DNA of 64,000 nt, from assembly GCA_024279425.1 (NCBI GenBank), contig JAJRRO010000046.1, forward strand, positions 1-64,000, given 5' to 3'. The notes under the pieces are model-generated. The model ran no database searches, was not told the DNA's origin, and was given only the letters and a program-made list of their open reading frames with translations. Shown here in pieces: positions 44,854 through 54,252 of this stretch (position 1 is the first letter of the stretch; each line of letters begins with the position of its first letter). Source of the DNA: Bacteroidota bacterium. GTDB lineage: Bacteria; Bacteroidota; Bacteroidia; Flavobacteriales; Flavobacteriaceae. Position numbers and translations under genes: made by a program.

Positions 44854-46368
44854 ATGCCAATACCTTTATTTAATTCCATTGCATCTTGGTTGCTTAAAAA
44901 GCGCTATCACCAAATTGAACTTTTTTTGAAATACCCGGAGGAGGTCCAGGAAGAGGTGTTGTATCAATTGTTGGAATTTGCCCGGGATACTGAAATTGGC
45001 AGGAAATATGAATTTGAAACGATTACCAGCTATAAGACTTTTAAAGAAAGGGTTCCCATTACTTCCTATGAAGAGATAGAACCGCTTATTGAGCGAACGC
45101 GAAAGGGGGAGCAAAATATATTCTGGCCAACATCAATTAAATGGTTTGCAAAAAGTAGTGGTACAACCAATGCGAAAAGCAAATTTATACCCGTAAGTTC
45201 AGAGGCCCTGGAAGATTGTCATTATAAGTCGGGCAAAGATTTGTTGTGTCTTTATCTCAATAATAATGAGAATTCCCAAATGTTTACAGGTAAAAGCCTT
45301 CGTTTGGGTGGTAGTAAGGAACTTTATCAGGATAATGGCTCTTTTTTTGGGGACCTATCCGCTATCCTCATTGATAATATGCCCCTTTGGGCCGAATTCA
45401 GTAGCACGCCAAGCAGTAAGGTCTCTCTGATGAACGAGTGGGAGAGTAAATTGAAGGCCATTGTTAAAGAAAGTACACAGGAAAATGTTACAAGCTTGGC
45501 AGGTGTTCCTTCATGGATGTTGGTGCTTTTGAATAATGTGCTTCAAGAAACAGGAAAGGATCACCTTTTTCAGGTTTGGGAGAATCTTGAAGTATATTTC
45601 CACGGAGGTGTTAGCTTCGTCCCTTACAAAGAACAGTATCAAAACTTGCTGCCAAGGAGGAGTTTCAAGTATTATGAGATTTATAATGCTTCAGAAGGAT
45701 TTTTTGCCATTCAAGATAGGAATGATGCCGACGACCTTCTACTCATGTTGGATTATGGGATTTTTTACGAATTCATCCCGATGGACACTTATGGGACTTC
45801 GAATCAAATAACGCTTCCGCTGTGGGATGTCGAAGTGATTACCAATTATGCTGTTATAATAACGACAAATGCAGGCCTATGGCGCTATAAAATTGGGGAT
45901 ACCGTGAGGTTTACTTCAATAAATCCGTACCGAATACGAGTTACGGGAAGAACCAAACATCATATAAATGTTTTTGGTGAGGAATTGATTATTGAAAATG
46001 CGGAAGAAGCCTTAAAGCGTATTTGTAAAAAGACCGAAGCTGAAATAAAGGATTATACGGTTGCTCCTATATTTATGTCAGGAAAGGAAAAAGGAGCACA
46101 TGAATGGATTATCGAATTTAGAAAAGCTCCTCAGAATTTGGATTATTTTACTGAGTTTTTAGACAATGCATTAAAATCGCTTAATTCGGACTATGAGGCT
46201 AAAAGGTACAATAATATTACCTTAAAAATGCCAAAAGTGCATGTGGCTAGGGAAAATCTATTTTATGATTGGTTAAAATCGAAGGACAAACTAGGAGGGC
46301 AACATAAGATACCCAGACTGTCTAATAAAAGGGACTACATCGAGGAATTACTCCAGATGAACAAATAA
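44854..46368 (+). CDS. GH3-family acyl-acid-amido synthetase-like protein
   Basis: 504 aa. Similar to plant GH3 proteins of the adenylate-forming superfamily: ATP-binding FAKSSGTTNAKSKFIPVS, YNASEGFFAIQ and LWRYKIGDTVRFTS followed by RTKHHINVFGEELIIENAE. In plants such enzymes join amino acids to jasmonate or auxin; the bacterial substrates are unknown. Cytoplasmic. Common in Bacteroidota. Followed 74 bp later by a small alpha/beta hydrolase gene on the same strand. Confidence 0.9.
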   Translation: MPIPLFNSIASWLLKKRYHQIELFLKYPEEVQEEVLYQLLEFARDTEIGRKYEFETITSYKTFKERVPITSYEEIEPLIERTRKGEQNIFWPTSIKWFAKSSGTTNAKSKFIPVSSEALEDCHYKSGKDLLCLYLNNNENSQMFTGKSLRLGGSKELYQDNGSFFGDLSAILIDNMPLWAEFSSTPSSKVSLMNEWESKLKAIVKESTQENVTSLAGVPSWMLVLLNNVLQETGKDHLFQVWENLEVYFHGGVSFVPYKEQYQNLLPRRSFKYYEIYNASEGFFAIQDRNDADDLLLMLDYGIFYEFIPMDTYGTSNQITLPLWDVEVITNYAVIITTNAGLWRYKIGDTVRFTSINPYRIRVTGRTKHHINVFGEELIIENAEEALKRICKKTEAEIKDYTVAPIFMSGKEKGAHEWIIEFRKAPQNLDYFTEFLDNALKSLNSDYEAKRYNNITLKMPKVHVARENLFYDWLKSKDKLGGQHKIPRLSNKRDYIEELLQMNK

Positions 46369-46442
46369 ATATTGATTTCTGCCGTTAAATAGTGAATTTC
46401 AGTTCACTAAACTAACCAAGTTAACGTATAAACATTTAGATT

Positions 46443-47000
46443 ATGGCAGAAAGACTAGTAATTGTATCGGATATGTGGGGTGCCAAAAAAGGACTATGGA
46501 TAACTTCTTATTTGGGTTACCTTCAGCAATATTTTGATATTACATTTTATGATTGCCTACAATTGGCAGGGATGGAGACATTGTATGATTCTGACCAGGA
46601 AATTTGCAGGAAGTTTAGGGAAGGTGGGATTGAAACCGCGGTAAGACAACTGCTGAAAAAAGAAGATAAACCAAGTTATTATCTTACTTTCTGTATGGGA
46701 GGTACCATTGCTTGGAAAGCTGCTTTGAGAGGGTTACCCGTAAAATCTCTGTATGCCGGTTCTCCGGGAATGCTGCATTTGGAAAAGAAAAAACCAAATA
46801 TACCCATAAGTTTATTATATGGAGGGCGCGATGCTAATGCGCCTTCATCGGCGTGGGCCGAGCAAATCGGAACTAAGATAGAGGTAATTCCAAATTTTGG
46901 ATGTCAATTATATACTGATGAAAAAATCATCAAAAAAGTCTGTCTTGACCTTTTGGAAAGTGTTATGACCAAGTTGTACGTAACAAAAAAAGCCGTTTGA
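46443..47000 (+). CDS. Small alpha/beta hydrolase
   Basis: 185 aa, no signal peptide. The pattern is that of a dienelactone-hydrolase-like or serine hydrolase of minimal size: strand RLVIVSDMWGA, an elbow FCMGGTIAWKAAL where the nucleophile position would be Cys rather than Ser, and an acidic turn YGGRDANAPSS. A C-M-G-G elbow is also seen in dienelactone hydrolases, where Cys is catalytic. The final His is not obvious. Substrate unknown. Confidence 0.65.
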   Translation: MAERLVIVSDMWGAKKGLWITSYLGYLQQYFDITFYDCLQLAGMETLYDSDQEICRKFREGGIETAVRQLLKKEDKPSYYLTFCMGGTIAWKAALRGLPVKSLYAGSPGMLHLEKKKPNIPISLLYGGRDANAPSSAWAEQIGTKIEVIPNFGCQLYTDEKIIKKVCLDLLESVMTKLYVTKKAV

Positions 47001-47020
47001 TTTAAGAAACAGCTTTTAAT
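46986..47020. terminator. Shared terminator embedded in both gene ends
   Basis: AAAAGCCGTTT (46988-46998) pairs with AAACAGCTTTT (47007-47017) with one mismatch; A-run on the left and ATTTTTT on the right make it work in both directions. It overlaps the last codons of the hydrolase gene and of clpX, whose stop codons are 1 bp apart. Confidence 0.7.
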
Positions 47021-48237
47021 TTTTTAATGGTCTCGTGGGACAATTTGCTCTCTGCGTACGGTTTGGATACCTTAAACTCGGTTTCGCCAGTGCTCGGCAT
47101 CTCAAACATGGCATCTGTGAATATTGCTTCACACAAAGAACGTAATCCTCTGGCGCCAAGTTTATATTCAACTGCTTTTTTTACAATATAATCCAGAGCC
47201 TGTTCAGTTATTGTGAAGCTAATTCCGTCCATATCAAAAAGCTTTTCATACTGTTTGATAATAGCATTTTTTGGCTCCGTAAGAATTGCTCTTAATGTTT
47301 CTTCATCCAAAGGGTTCATATGGGTGAGTACAGGCAAACGTCCTATTATCTCAGGAATAAGCCCAAATTCTTTTAAGTCTTTGGGAATTATATATTGAAG
47401 AATATTGGTGTCGTCTAAATTCTCATCGGCTTTAGAGGTACTATAGCCTACGGCCTGCATATTAAGGCGTTTGGTAATGGCACGTTCGATACCATCAAAG
47501 GCTCCCCCAGCAATAAAAAGTATATTTTCTGTATTAACCTCTATGAATTTCTGGTCTGGATGTTTCCTGCCCCCCTTTGGTGGAACATTGACAACCGTGC
47601 CTTCCAACAATTTAAGAAGCCCTTGCTGTACGCCTTCTCCAGAAACATCCCTGGTAATTGAGGGGTTATCACTCTTACGGGCAATTTTATCAATCTCATC
47701 AATGAAAACTATGCCACGCTCTGCTTTTTCTAGATTGTAATCGGCAACCTGTAACAAGCGGGTAAGAATGCTTTCAACATCCTCACCGACATAGCCAGCT
47801 TCTGTAAGCACTGTGGCATCCACTATAGTCAAGGGAACATTCAGCATTTTCGCGATTGTCTTTGCAATTAAGGTCTTGCCAGTACCAGTCGGGCCAACCA
47901 TAATGATATTGCTTTTTTGGATTTCAACATCCTCCTCCTTGGAGTGGGTTTGTAATAATCTTTTATAATGATTGTAAACCGCAACTGACATCACCTTTTT
48001 GGTGCGCCCTTGCCCAATGATGAAGGTGTCTAAAAACGCCTTGATCTCCATGGGTTTCTTAAGTAACAATTCCGAGGAAAGGTCATTGGTCTTGGACTGG
48101 TTTGACTCTTCTGCAACTATACCATGTGCCTGCTCTATGCAGCGATCACAAATGTGTGCATCCAAACCAGCAATCAAAAGATTGGTCTCTGGTTTTTTTC
48201 TTCCACAAAAAGAACATTCTAAATTTTCCTTAGCCAT
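47002..48237 (-). CDS. clpX: ATP-dependent Clp protease ATP-binding subunit ClpX
   Basis: 411 aa. An N-terminal zinc-binding domain with four Cys ([17 protein letters not shown]), AAA+ core with Walker [13 protein letters not shown], Walker [12 protein letters not shown], pore loop GYVGEDVES and sensor/Arg-finger region [12 protein letters not shown]. The loop that docks on ClpP reads AVGYS where E. coli ClpX has IGF. It unfolds tagged proteins and feeds them to ClpP, encoded just upstream on the same strand. ClpXP with trigger factor form the usual tig-clpP-clpX order. Confidence 0.97.
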   Translation of the reverse strand: MAKENLECSFCGRKKPETNLLIAGLDAHICDRCIEQAHGIVAEESNQSKTNDLSSELLLKKPMEIKAFLDTFIIGQGRTKKVMSVAVYNHYKRLLQTHSKEEDVEIQKSNIIMVGPTGTGKTLIAKTIAKMLNVPLTIVDATVLTEAGYVGEDVESILTRLLQVADYNLEKAERGIVFIDEIDKIARKSDNPSITRDVSGEGVQQGLLKLLEGTVVNVPPKGGRKHPDQKFIEVNTENILFIAGGAFDGIERAITKRLNMQAVGYSTSKADENLDDTNILQYIIPKDLKEFGLIPEIIGRLPVLTHMNPLDEETLRAILTEPKNAIIKQYEKLFDMDGISFTITEQALDYIVKKAVEYKLGARGLRSLCEAIFTDAMFEMPSTGETEFKVSKPYAESKLSHETIKKLKAVS

Positions 48238-48333
48238 ATCATTTTCTGTCTATCAAAACACTAACGAAAGAATTTGGGTTTTGGTTCATTACTATCGACA
48301 ACCAACCCAATAATTCTTTGCAATTCGTCGAAA

Positions 48334-49014
48334 TCATTCCTTGTCTCTTACCAGGATTTCATCAATCATGCCATATTCTTCGGCTTCATTTGCTTTCATC
48401 CAATAATCCCTATCACTGTCTTCATGAACTTTTTCGATAGATTGTCCTGAATGTTTGGAAATAATCTGATAAAGCTCTTCTTTGAGTTTTAGAATTTCCC
48501 TTGCCGTAATTTCTATGTCACTGGCCTGGCCTTGTGCACCACCCATAGGTTGGTGTATCATAACTCTGGAATGGGTTAGGCCACTTCTTTTGCCTTTTTC
48601 GCCTGCGCAAAGTAACACCGCCCCCATAGAAGCCGCCATTCCTGTACAAATTGTGGCCACATCCGGTTTTATAAACTGCATGGTGTCGTATATTCCAAGT
48701 CCCGCATAAATGTTCCCTCCTGGAGAATTAATATAGATTTGGATATCTTTTGAGGCATCGGTGCTTTCCAAAAACAAGAGTTGCGCTTGCACAATATTGG
48801 CCACCTGATCACTTATTCCAGTTCCAAGGAAGATGATACGATCCATCATTAAACGGGAGAAAACGTCCATGGCAATAGCGTTCAACTGTCTTTCCTCGAT
48901 TATGTTGGGCGTCATATTTGTTGGATACATGCTGCTTAGGACCTTATCATAATACATGCTGCTTATCCCCTGATGGTTTATTGCGTAATTTTTGAATTCT
49001 TTTCCGTAATCCAT
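48334..49014 (-). CDS. clpP: ATP-dependent Clp protease proteolytic subunit ClpP
   Basis: 226 aa from ATG 49014 (MDYGKEFKNY); an upstream ATG in frame at 49041 would run into the terminator hairpin. The catalytic triad is clear: Ser in GMAASMGAVLLCAG, His in HQPMGGAQGQ and Asp near YWMKANEAEEYGMIDEIL. A longer N-terminal propeptide (about 30 residues) is typical of Bacteroidota ClpP. Forms tetradecameric barrels with ClpX. TATATTTA (minus, 49074-49081) is a possible own -7 element. Confidence 0.97.
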   Translation of the reverse strand: MDYGKEFKNYAINHQGISSMYYDKVLSSMYPTNMTPNIIEERQLNAIAMDVFSRLMMDRIIFLGTGISDQVANIVQAQLLFLESTDASKDIQIYINSPGGNIYAGLGIYDTMQFIKPDVATICTGMAASMGAVLLCAGEKGKRSGLTHSRVMIHQPMGGAQGQASDIEITAREILKLKEELYQIISKHSGQSIEKVHEDSDRDYWMKANEAEEYGMIDEILVRDKE

Positions 49015-49041
49015 GTAGTTTATATTCAATATTTTAGACAA

Positions 49042-49069
49042 AAAAGGTGCCGAAAATCAAGGCTTCGGC
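49042..49069 (-). terminator. Hairpin between tig and clpP
   Basis: Plus strand GCCGAA (49049-49054) and TTCGGC (49064-49069); read on the minus strand the stem is followed by ACCTTTTTT. It lies after tig and just before the clpP start, overlapping the probable clpP transcript start, so it may terminate tig transcripts or attenuate read-through. Confidence 0.55.
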
Positions 49070-49134
49070 AGCGTAAATATACTTATTTTTAATGAGACAT
49101 TTCTAGCATAGGACTTTGCTTTTTTGCCTATAAA

Positions 49135-50457
49135 TTAACCGTAAACTTCTTTGACGAAGTTTTCATAAGTAACTTCTTTTGCCTTTAAATTTACTTTCTC
49201 CTTATATAGGGTAAGTAATTTTTGACTCATCAATTGTTCGGATAGACGTTTGACCTCATCTTGATTACCCAATACCCTTGCAGCAATAGTATCCAATTCT
49301 TCTTCCTGCGGATTCAACTGCCCGAATTGTGCCATTTGAGATTTGATAAACCCTTTGGCAAACTCCTTAAGTTCGTCAAATTGGATTTGTATGTCATTAT
49401 CCTTGATAATCTTACCCTCAATCAATTGGTATCGAAGCCCCTTTTCAGATTTCTCATATTCCTCATTGGCTTGATCCTCTGAAAGTGGTTGTTCTCCAGT
49501 CGTTTGAATCCATTTGGTAAGGAATTCAGAAGGAAGGTCGAACTTTATATTTTTAATAAAATACTCCGTAATGTCGTTCAATAATTTTTGATCGGATTGT
49601 TGCTCAAATTGTTTTTCAGAATCTTCCTTGATTCTATCATTTAACGCTTTGGCTGAGGTTATCGTACCTTCACCAAAAAGCTTGTCGAACAATTCCTGTT
49701 CAAGTTTTGCTGGCTCTCTTTCATTGATTTCCTCAACTGTGAAAGAAACCTCTACATTCAATTTATCCGCTTTTTCTTGGGAAACCCCCAATACACTGGA
49801 AAGTAGGTAGTCTTCCTTAAAAAGACCTTTGGTCTTAATGGTTATTTCTTCGCCCACCTTCTTTCCGATCAAGCTATCCAAAGCTTTTTTGCTTTTGATC
49901 TTATCCAGTTCTAAAGTGGTCTTATTGTCAATCTCCTCGTCCTCATTCCTAAAGGTGCCGGTTACTTCATAATCCTTGGCAACAGTATCCTTGCTTACCA
50001 GCTTGCCGTATTGCTTTCGAAGACGAAGAACCTGCTCATCTATCATTTTTTTATCCGCAACAATTTTATAATGTGTTAGGGACTTTTTGGTTTTAAGGGG
50101 TACTTCAAAATTGGGGGCCAGACCCAATTCGAACTCAAAATCCAATTCATCTTGATCCCAATCAAAATTATCTTGTTGTTTTGGCAAAGGGTTTCCGAGA
50201 ACATCCAATTTCTCTTCGGTAAGATATTTGTTTAGGTTGTCTTGCAGCAATTTATTTACCTCATCGACCAATACGGCCTTGCCATATTGTTTTTTGATAA
50301 GCCCCATTGGCACATGCCCTTTTCTAAAGCCGGGAATGTTGGCTTGTTTTCTATAATCATTAAGAATATTTGCTACCTTATCTTGGTAATCATCTTTTGT
50401 AATAGCAACTTTTACAACTGCATTTAAATCGTCGATCTGCTCTTTTGTGATATTCAT
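49135..50457 (-). CDS. tig: Trigger factor
   Basis: 440 aa from ATG 50457 (MNITKEQIDD); the open frame upstream is leader. The N-terminal ribosome-binding domain carries the signature NIPGFRKGHVPMGLIKKQYG. The central FKBP-like domain is reduced (GTFRNEDEEIDNKTTLELDK), so prolyl isomerase activity is doubtful. The C-terminal chaperone arms are helical and Glu/Lys-rich. It binds nascent chains at the ribosome exit. Upstream of clpP-clpX, the classic order. Confidence 0.96.
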   Translation of the reverse strand: MNITKEQIDDLNAVVKVAITKDDYQDKVANILNDYRKQANIPGFRKGHVPMGLIKKQYGKAVLVDEVNKLLQDNLNKYLTEEKLDVLGNPLPKQQDNFDWDQDELDFEFELGLAPNFEVPLKTKKSLTHYKIVADKKMIDEQVLRLRKQYGKLVSKDTVAKDYEVTGTFRNEDEEIDNKTTLELDKIKSKKALDSLIGKKVGEEITIKTKGLFKEDYLLSSVLGVSQEKADKLNVEVSFTVEEINEREPAKLEQELFDKLFGEGTITSAKALNDRIKEDSEKQFEQQSDQKLLNDITEYFIKNIKFDLPSEFLTKWIQTTGEQPLSEDQANEEYEKSEKGLRYQLIEGKIIKDNDIQIQFDELKEFAKGFIKSQMAQFGQLNPQEEELDTIAARVLGNQDEVKRLSEQLMSQKLLTLYKEKVNLKAKEVTYENFVKEVYG

Positions 50458-50492
50458 TTGCGTATCTAATTTTGCATAAATAAAATGGGATG

Positions 50493-50523
50493 CAAAAGTA
50501 GTATAATTTACATGCCCCAGCAA
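50493..50523 (-). promoter_or_regulatory. Promoter of tig
   Basis: On the minus strand TTG (50521-50523), 20 bp, then TACTTTTG (50493-50500) fits the Bacteroidota TTTG-N(17-23)-TAnnTTTG consensus. The predicted leader before ATG 50457 is about 30 nt. Confidence 0.7.
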
Positions 50524-50553
50524 GTTTTAAGTCACTGGATTTCAAACGGTAAA

Positions 50554-50904
50554 TCAGCTTTTTTTATCTTCTTTTAATAAAGAAAAAAGTATAGACTGAA
50601 GAAAGGAAAGCAGAAGGCTGAAAAGTAGTGCCCACCAAATACTATTGACCGTAAAACCAGAAATTAGATTATCGGCCAGTAGGATTATCAATGCATTGAT
50701 AATCAAAAGAAAAAGCCCAAAGGTCAAGATGGTTACAGGTAATGTTAAGATGACCAATATAGGTTTAACTATAAAATTCAAAAGACTCAATACAATGGCA
50801 ACTATTATGGCTGTGGTATAGGTGTCTACTCTGACCCCTGGGAGGATTTTGGAAAGTATAACCACTGCAAGTGCGCTCAAAAGAATACGTAAAATGAGTT
50901 TCAT
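50554..50904 (-). CDS. Phage-holin-family IV (DUF360-like) four-TM membrane protein
   Basis: 116 aa with four closely spaced helices and conserved FIVKPILVILTLPVTILTFG, the signature of the PF04020 family called mycobacterial 4 TMS phage holin. Despite the name these proteins are chromosomal in most bacteria and no phage genes are near. Inner membrane; function unknown. Short basic tail KEDKKS. Confidence 0.9.
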   Translation of the reverse strand: MKLILRILLSALAVVILSKILPGVRVDTYTTAIIVAIVLSLLNFIVKPILVILTLPVTILTFGLFLLIINALIILLADNLISGFTVNSIWWALLFSLLLSFLQSILFSLLKEDKKS

Positions 50905-50930
50905 GGGAAGATGTTTGAATACAATAAAAA

Positions 50931-50955
50931 AGATATCGAAATTTCGATACCTTTA
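50931..50955 (-). terminator. Terminator after the GDSL lipoprotein gene
   Basis: TATCGAAATTTCGATA (50934-50949) is a perfect palindrome, flanked on the minus strand by TCTTTTTTATT. It lies 27 bp after the stop of the lipoprotein gene. Confidence 0.75.
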
Positions 50956-50976
50956 AGTGTATGAATTAATTCCGGA

Positions 50977-52563
50977 TTAATTAATGTAAAGACCTGTATA
51001 ATCCAACGGATTTACTCCTGGTAGATCTGATCCGTACTTTGCGTTTATTGAATCTATGAACAAATTGGCCAATAGGGCAGAACCTCTTGGTGAGGGGTGT
51101 ACACCATCCAATGAAAAACCACCACCAGTTCCATAAGTGCCTGTTACGGTACTACCATCTGAAAGGGAAACGCCCGATTCAATAAATGAATCATAAAATG
51201 CATCGGCATCGACAAATGCTAAATCATATTGGTTGGCCAAAGCCTCAATAGTCTGATTGTAGGCATCTTGTGCCGTAATAACGGCTAACTGTTCTGAAGG
51301 AGTCAGCACCCATTTGTCTTCCATAGGGTAGGTAATGCCGTTAATGGCCAATAGGCCAGCATTGGCAGCAGGAAGTCCCAGATTCTGCAATGTTGCAAAG
51401 GCATCCTGATTTAATTCTGCAATTTCAGTTTGACTAGGAAATACAATCAAATCATCTGCTGTTGCTTGGCGGGCCTGTCCATAAAGGAACCCAGTCACGG
51501 CTGCAGTCGCTGCATCTACATTAAAAGATAACAATACATTGGTTATTTGTGCGGATAAATCCACTAAGGAGTCATCCGAAATGACCAGGGCACTAGCCGC
51601 TGTTGTAGAAAAGGTAATAGCTCTTTCAGGTACTCCAAGTGCTCCGAACACCTGATTCAACAGGCTAAAGTTTTCATTTAAAGTTGGTATTTGAGGGCCA
51701 AAAGCTGGATTGGTGGGGTCTAAAGGATTATGCGGTACCGTGGTAAAGTATGGTGTCTTTGTTACATCCGAAACATTGGCAATTACGCCATCCGCGCCTT
51801 GTGCCGTCAATGCCTGTAACAGTCCATTATAAACACCGGCAAAAACATTGGGGTCTGTAATATCAGAACTGCCATAGGTAGTAGGGTCTAAATTTCCCGT
51901 TTGGTCCTGACCATCACCACCAGCGGTTGCATAGTTTAAAATATCATTGTTACCTATCCAGAGTGAAAAGAAACTGGGGTTTTGGGCCGCCGCATCTCCA
52001 ATGACTGTTGTTGTTGGGCTTGAAGCGAATCTAGCAAAATATGGATTTGCCAAACCCGCAGGGACTCCAGCGGCGTTGCCATAACCAGGTGCGACCAAAT
52101 GATAACTTTTTGCACCTGGGACCCCCATATTGTTAAATGTACCAGAAAGTACATTGCCTATTTCAGTAGAACCTGTTCCAGGAACTGGTGTTGGTATTGG
52201 GGAACCAGAGGCAAAGGATAAAAATAGGCGATTACCCAAAATTGGAGTGCCTCCCAAAGTTGCCCCTCCAAGGTTATCTGCCATCAAAGGAATATTGAAA
52301 CCCCCACCACCTACAAAAGCGAAATTAGAGGCTAGCATATTTGGAAAGGAAGCCATCTGGCCATCAATAAATAATGCAGCATCCGAATACCCGGCTGTTA
52401 ACGAATTACCTACGGATACGTAGTTCGAAAAATTGGCTGAACCACTGGTGTATTCCACTGGTGTTGGCTCATTTGGGCCAGCCTCGATTGGCGAAGTATC
52501 ATCATCACTGCAAGAGATAAATACGAGCCCAAAAATCGCCAGTAATACAAGGGTCTTTTTCAT
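50977..52563 (-). CDS. SGNH/GDSL-type hydrolase lipoprotein
   Basis: 528 aa. A lipoprotein signal ends in LVFISC, followed by an Asp/Ser/Pro-rich tether. SGNH blocks: block I YVSVGNSLTAGYSD (GNSL in place of GDSL), block III LWIGNNDILNYAT and block V LDGVHPSPRGSALLAN with Asp and His. A large insert separates the blocks, as in Bacteroidota GDSL lipoproteins. It is likely an outer-membrane esterase acting on lipids or acylated glycans; substrate unknown. Single-gene unit with its own terminator. Confidence 0.88.
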   Translation of the reverse strand: MKKTLVLLAIFGLVFISCSDDDTSPIEAGPNEPTPVEYTSGSANFSNYVSVGNSLTAGYSDAALFIDGQMASFPNMLASNFAFVGGGGFNIPLMADNLGGATLGGTPILGNRLFLSFASGSPIPTPVPGTGSTEIGNVLSGTFNNMGVPGAKSYHLVAPGYGNAAGVPAGLANPYFARFASSPTTTVIGDAAAQNPSFFSLWIGNNDILNYATAGGDGQDQTGNLDPTTYGSSDITDPNVFAGVYNGLLQALTAQGADGVIANVSDVTKTPYFTTVPHNPLDPTNPAFGPQIPTLNENFSLLNQVFGALGVPERAITFSTTAASALVISDDSLVDLSAQITNVLLSFNVDAATAAVTGFLYGQARQATADDLIVFPSQTEIAELNQDAFATLQNLGLPAANAGLLAINGITYPMEDKWVLTPSEQLAVITAQDAYNQTIEALANQYDLAFVDADAFYDSFIESGVSLSDGSTVTGTYGTGGGFSLDGVHPSPRGSALLANLFIDSINAKYGSDLPGVNPLDYTGLYIN

Positions 52564-52678
52564 GAGATTGTTTTGAGTTAATCAGTTTAAACGTGTTAAA
52601 CCCAAATTTAGGTAAAATTATAACACGCACTATGTAAAGAGTGGAAAATTATGCATGCATAATAAATCTACATTTCCT

Positions 52679-53452
52679 CTATTGATTGATGAAGGTCAAG
52701 GTCTTGTCGAAAAACTGAACGGGATTTTCTGCATGAAGCCAGTGTCCCGCATTGTCAACGGTTTCTATAAAGGCCAAAGGAAAGTGCATCTTAATAAGAT
52801 CAATGTCAGAAAGAGCAACGTACTCTGATTTATCTCCTCTTATAAATAGGGTTGGACCCTTGTATGTATCAGAAACCCCTATATTTTCTCCTATTTCATC
52901 CATTTTACGGCTTAAAACCTCTAGATTGAATCGAAACCCAAGCTTTCCTTTTTCAACCCAATACAGATTTTTTAGTAGGAACTGTCTGATGCCTATTTCG
53001 GATATATGACGGCCTAACGCTTTGTCGGCATCGCCCCTTGAATGTATTTGACCAAAATCTAATTGGCTTAATCCATGTATGATATTTTGATGATGTGGGG
53101 GATAGTATTTGGGAGCAATATCGCCAACAATCAATTTATGCACCAAGGTCGGATAACTACAGGCAAATTGCATTGCGGTCTTTCCGCCCATTGAATGCCC
53201 TATGATTATGATGTTCTCCAGTTGATGCTCCTCCACATATAATTTGAGGTCATTCGCTAAAGCGTCATAATCAAATATTTCTGAATGAAAGCTCTTTCCG
53301 TGATTACGTTGATCTATAAGATGTACTTGAAGCCCTTCATTGGCATATTTCATCCCTAAGGATTTCCAATTATCAGACATGCCCAGAAAACCATGTAATA
53401 TCAATAGGGGTCTATCTTCTCCCAATATATTCGAATGTAGCAGTGGATTCAT
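52679..53452 (-). CDS. Alpha/beta fold hydrolase (YbfF/BioH-like esterase)
   Basis: 257 aa, cytoplasmic. LLILHGFLGMSDNWKSLG (oxyanion HG), nucleophile elbow GHSMGGKTAMQ, acid in FIRGDKSEYV and His in NAGHWLHAENP give a full triad. It is closest in feel to YbfF-like acyl-CoA esterases of about 255 aa. Its ATG overlaps the end of pdxJ by 4 bp, so the two are translationally coupled, a pairing I recall in other flavobacteria. Confidence 0.9.
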   Translation of the reverse strand: MNPLLHSNILGEDRPLLILHGFLGMSDNWKSLGMKYANEGLQVHLIDQRNHGKSFHSEIFDYDALANDLKLYVEEHQLENIIIIGHSMGGKTAMQFACSYPTLVHKLIVGDIAPKYYPPHHQNIIHGLSQLDFGQIHSRGDADKALGRHISEIGIRQFLLKNLYWVEKGKLGFRFNLEVLSRKMDEIGENIGVSDTYKGPTLFIRGDKSEYVALSDIDLIKMHFPLAFIETVDNAGHWLHAENPVQFFDKTLTFINQ

Positions 53453-54162
53453 AGTAGCTTGTTCAAATACATGTTCACCACATTTTCCAACCCTAAATAT
53501 AGAGATTCACAAATGAGCGCATGACCGATGGACACTTCTAATAAATTAGGAATGTTTTCCTTAAAATATTTAATGTTGGCCAAACTAAGATCGTGGCCCG
53601 CGTTAATGCCCAGACGTAGTGTATTGGCAACTTGTGCGGCTTCAATGAAAGGCCTAATTCCTTTTAGATTACCCTTGCCGTACGCTTCGGCGTAACTTTC
53701 CGTATAAAGCTCAATGCGGTCCGTGCCAGTTTCGGCTGCACCCTCGACCATTTTTGAATCAGCATCTACAAAAATCGATGTCCTGATATGGTTTTCCTTG
53801 AAAGTGGATATGATCTCTTTTAAAAAGCCTTTATGTTTAATGGTATCCCAACCTGCATTTGAGGTAATGGCATCCTCTGCATCGGGAACCAGGGTGACTT
53901 GAGTTGGTTTCACCTCCAAAACCAAATCCATGAACTGTTGAATGGGATTCCCTTCAATATTATATTCGGTGGTCACCACGTCTTTTAGATCGCGGGCATC
54001 TTGGTGCTTGATATGCCGTTCATCTGGTCTTGGATGTATGGTTATTCCTTGGGCACCGAAAGATTCAATATCTGTCACCACCGTAATAATATTGGGGACA
54101 TTGCCACCTCTTGAATTTCGAAGTGTTGCAATTTTATTGACGTTTACGCTTAATTTTGTCAT
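53449..54162 (-). CDS. pdxJ: Pyridoxine 5'-phosphate synthase PdxJ
   Basis: 237 aa, normal length. A TIM barrel with VNVNKIATLRNSRGG, ITIHPRPDERHI, VTLVPDAEDAITSNAGWD and the C-terminal LGINAGHDLSLANI. It condenses 1-deoxyxylulose 5-phosphate with 3-amino-1-hydroxyacetone phosphate to give PNP in the DXP-dependent vitamin B6 pathway. First gene of a two-gene unit with the esterase. TATTTTTG on the minus strand (54188-54195) is a candidate -7 element. Confidence 0.96.
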   Translation of the reverse strand: MTKLSVNVNKIATLRNSRGGNVPNIITVVTDIESFGAQGITIHPRPDERHIKHQDARDLKDVVTTEYNIEGNPIQQFMDLVLEVKPTQVTLVPDAEDAITSNAGWDTIKHKGFLKEIISTFKENHIRTSIFVDADSKMVEGAAETGTDRIELYTESYAEAYGKGNLKGIRPFIEAAQVANTLRLGINAGHDLSLANIKYFKENIPNLLEVSIGHALICESLYLGLENVVNMYLNKLL

Positions 54163-54252
54163 AAGATAATATCATATCAAAAGAAAGCAAAAATACAAAA
54201 TAGGCATACCTTTTGATATATTAAATTAGTATTTTGCGTTATATTTTAAGTT

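Noticed and set aside
50554-50904. Holin name taken as evidence of a prophage
   Set aside because: The PF04020 family is widespread as a chromosomal membrane protein and no other phage gene is near.
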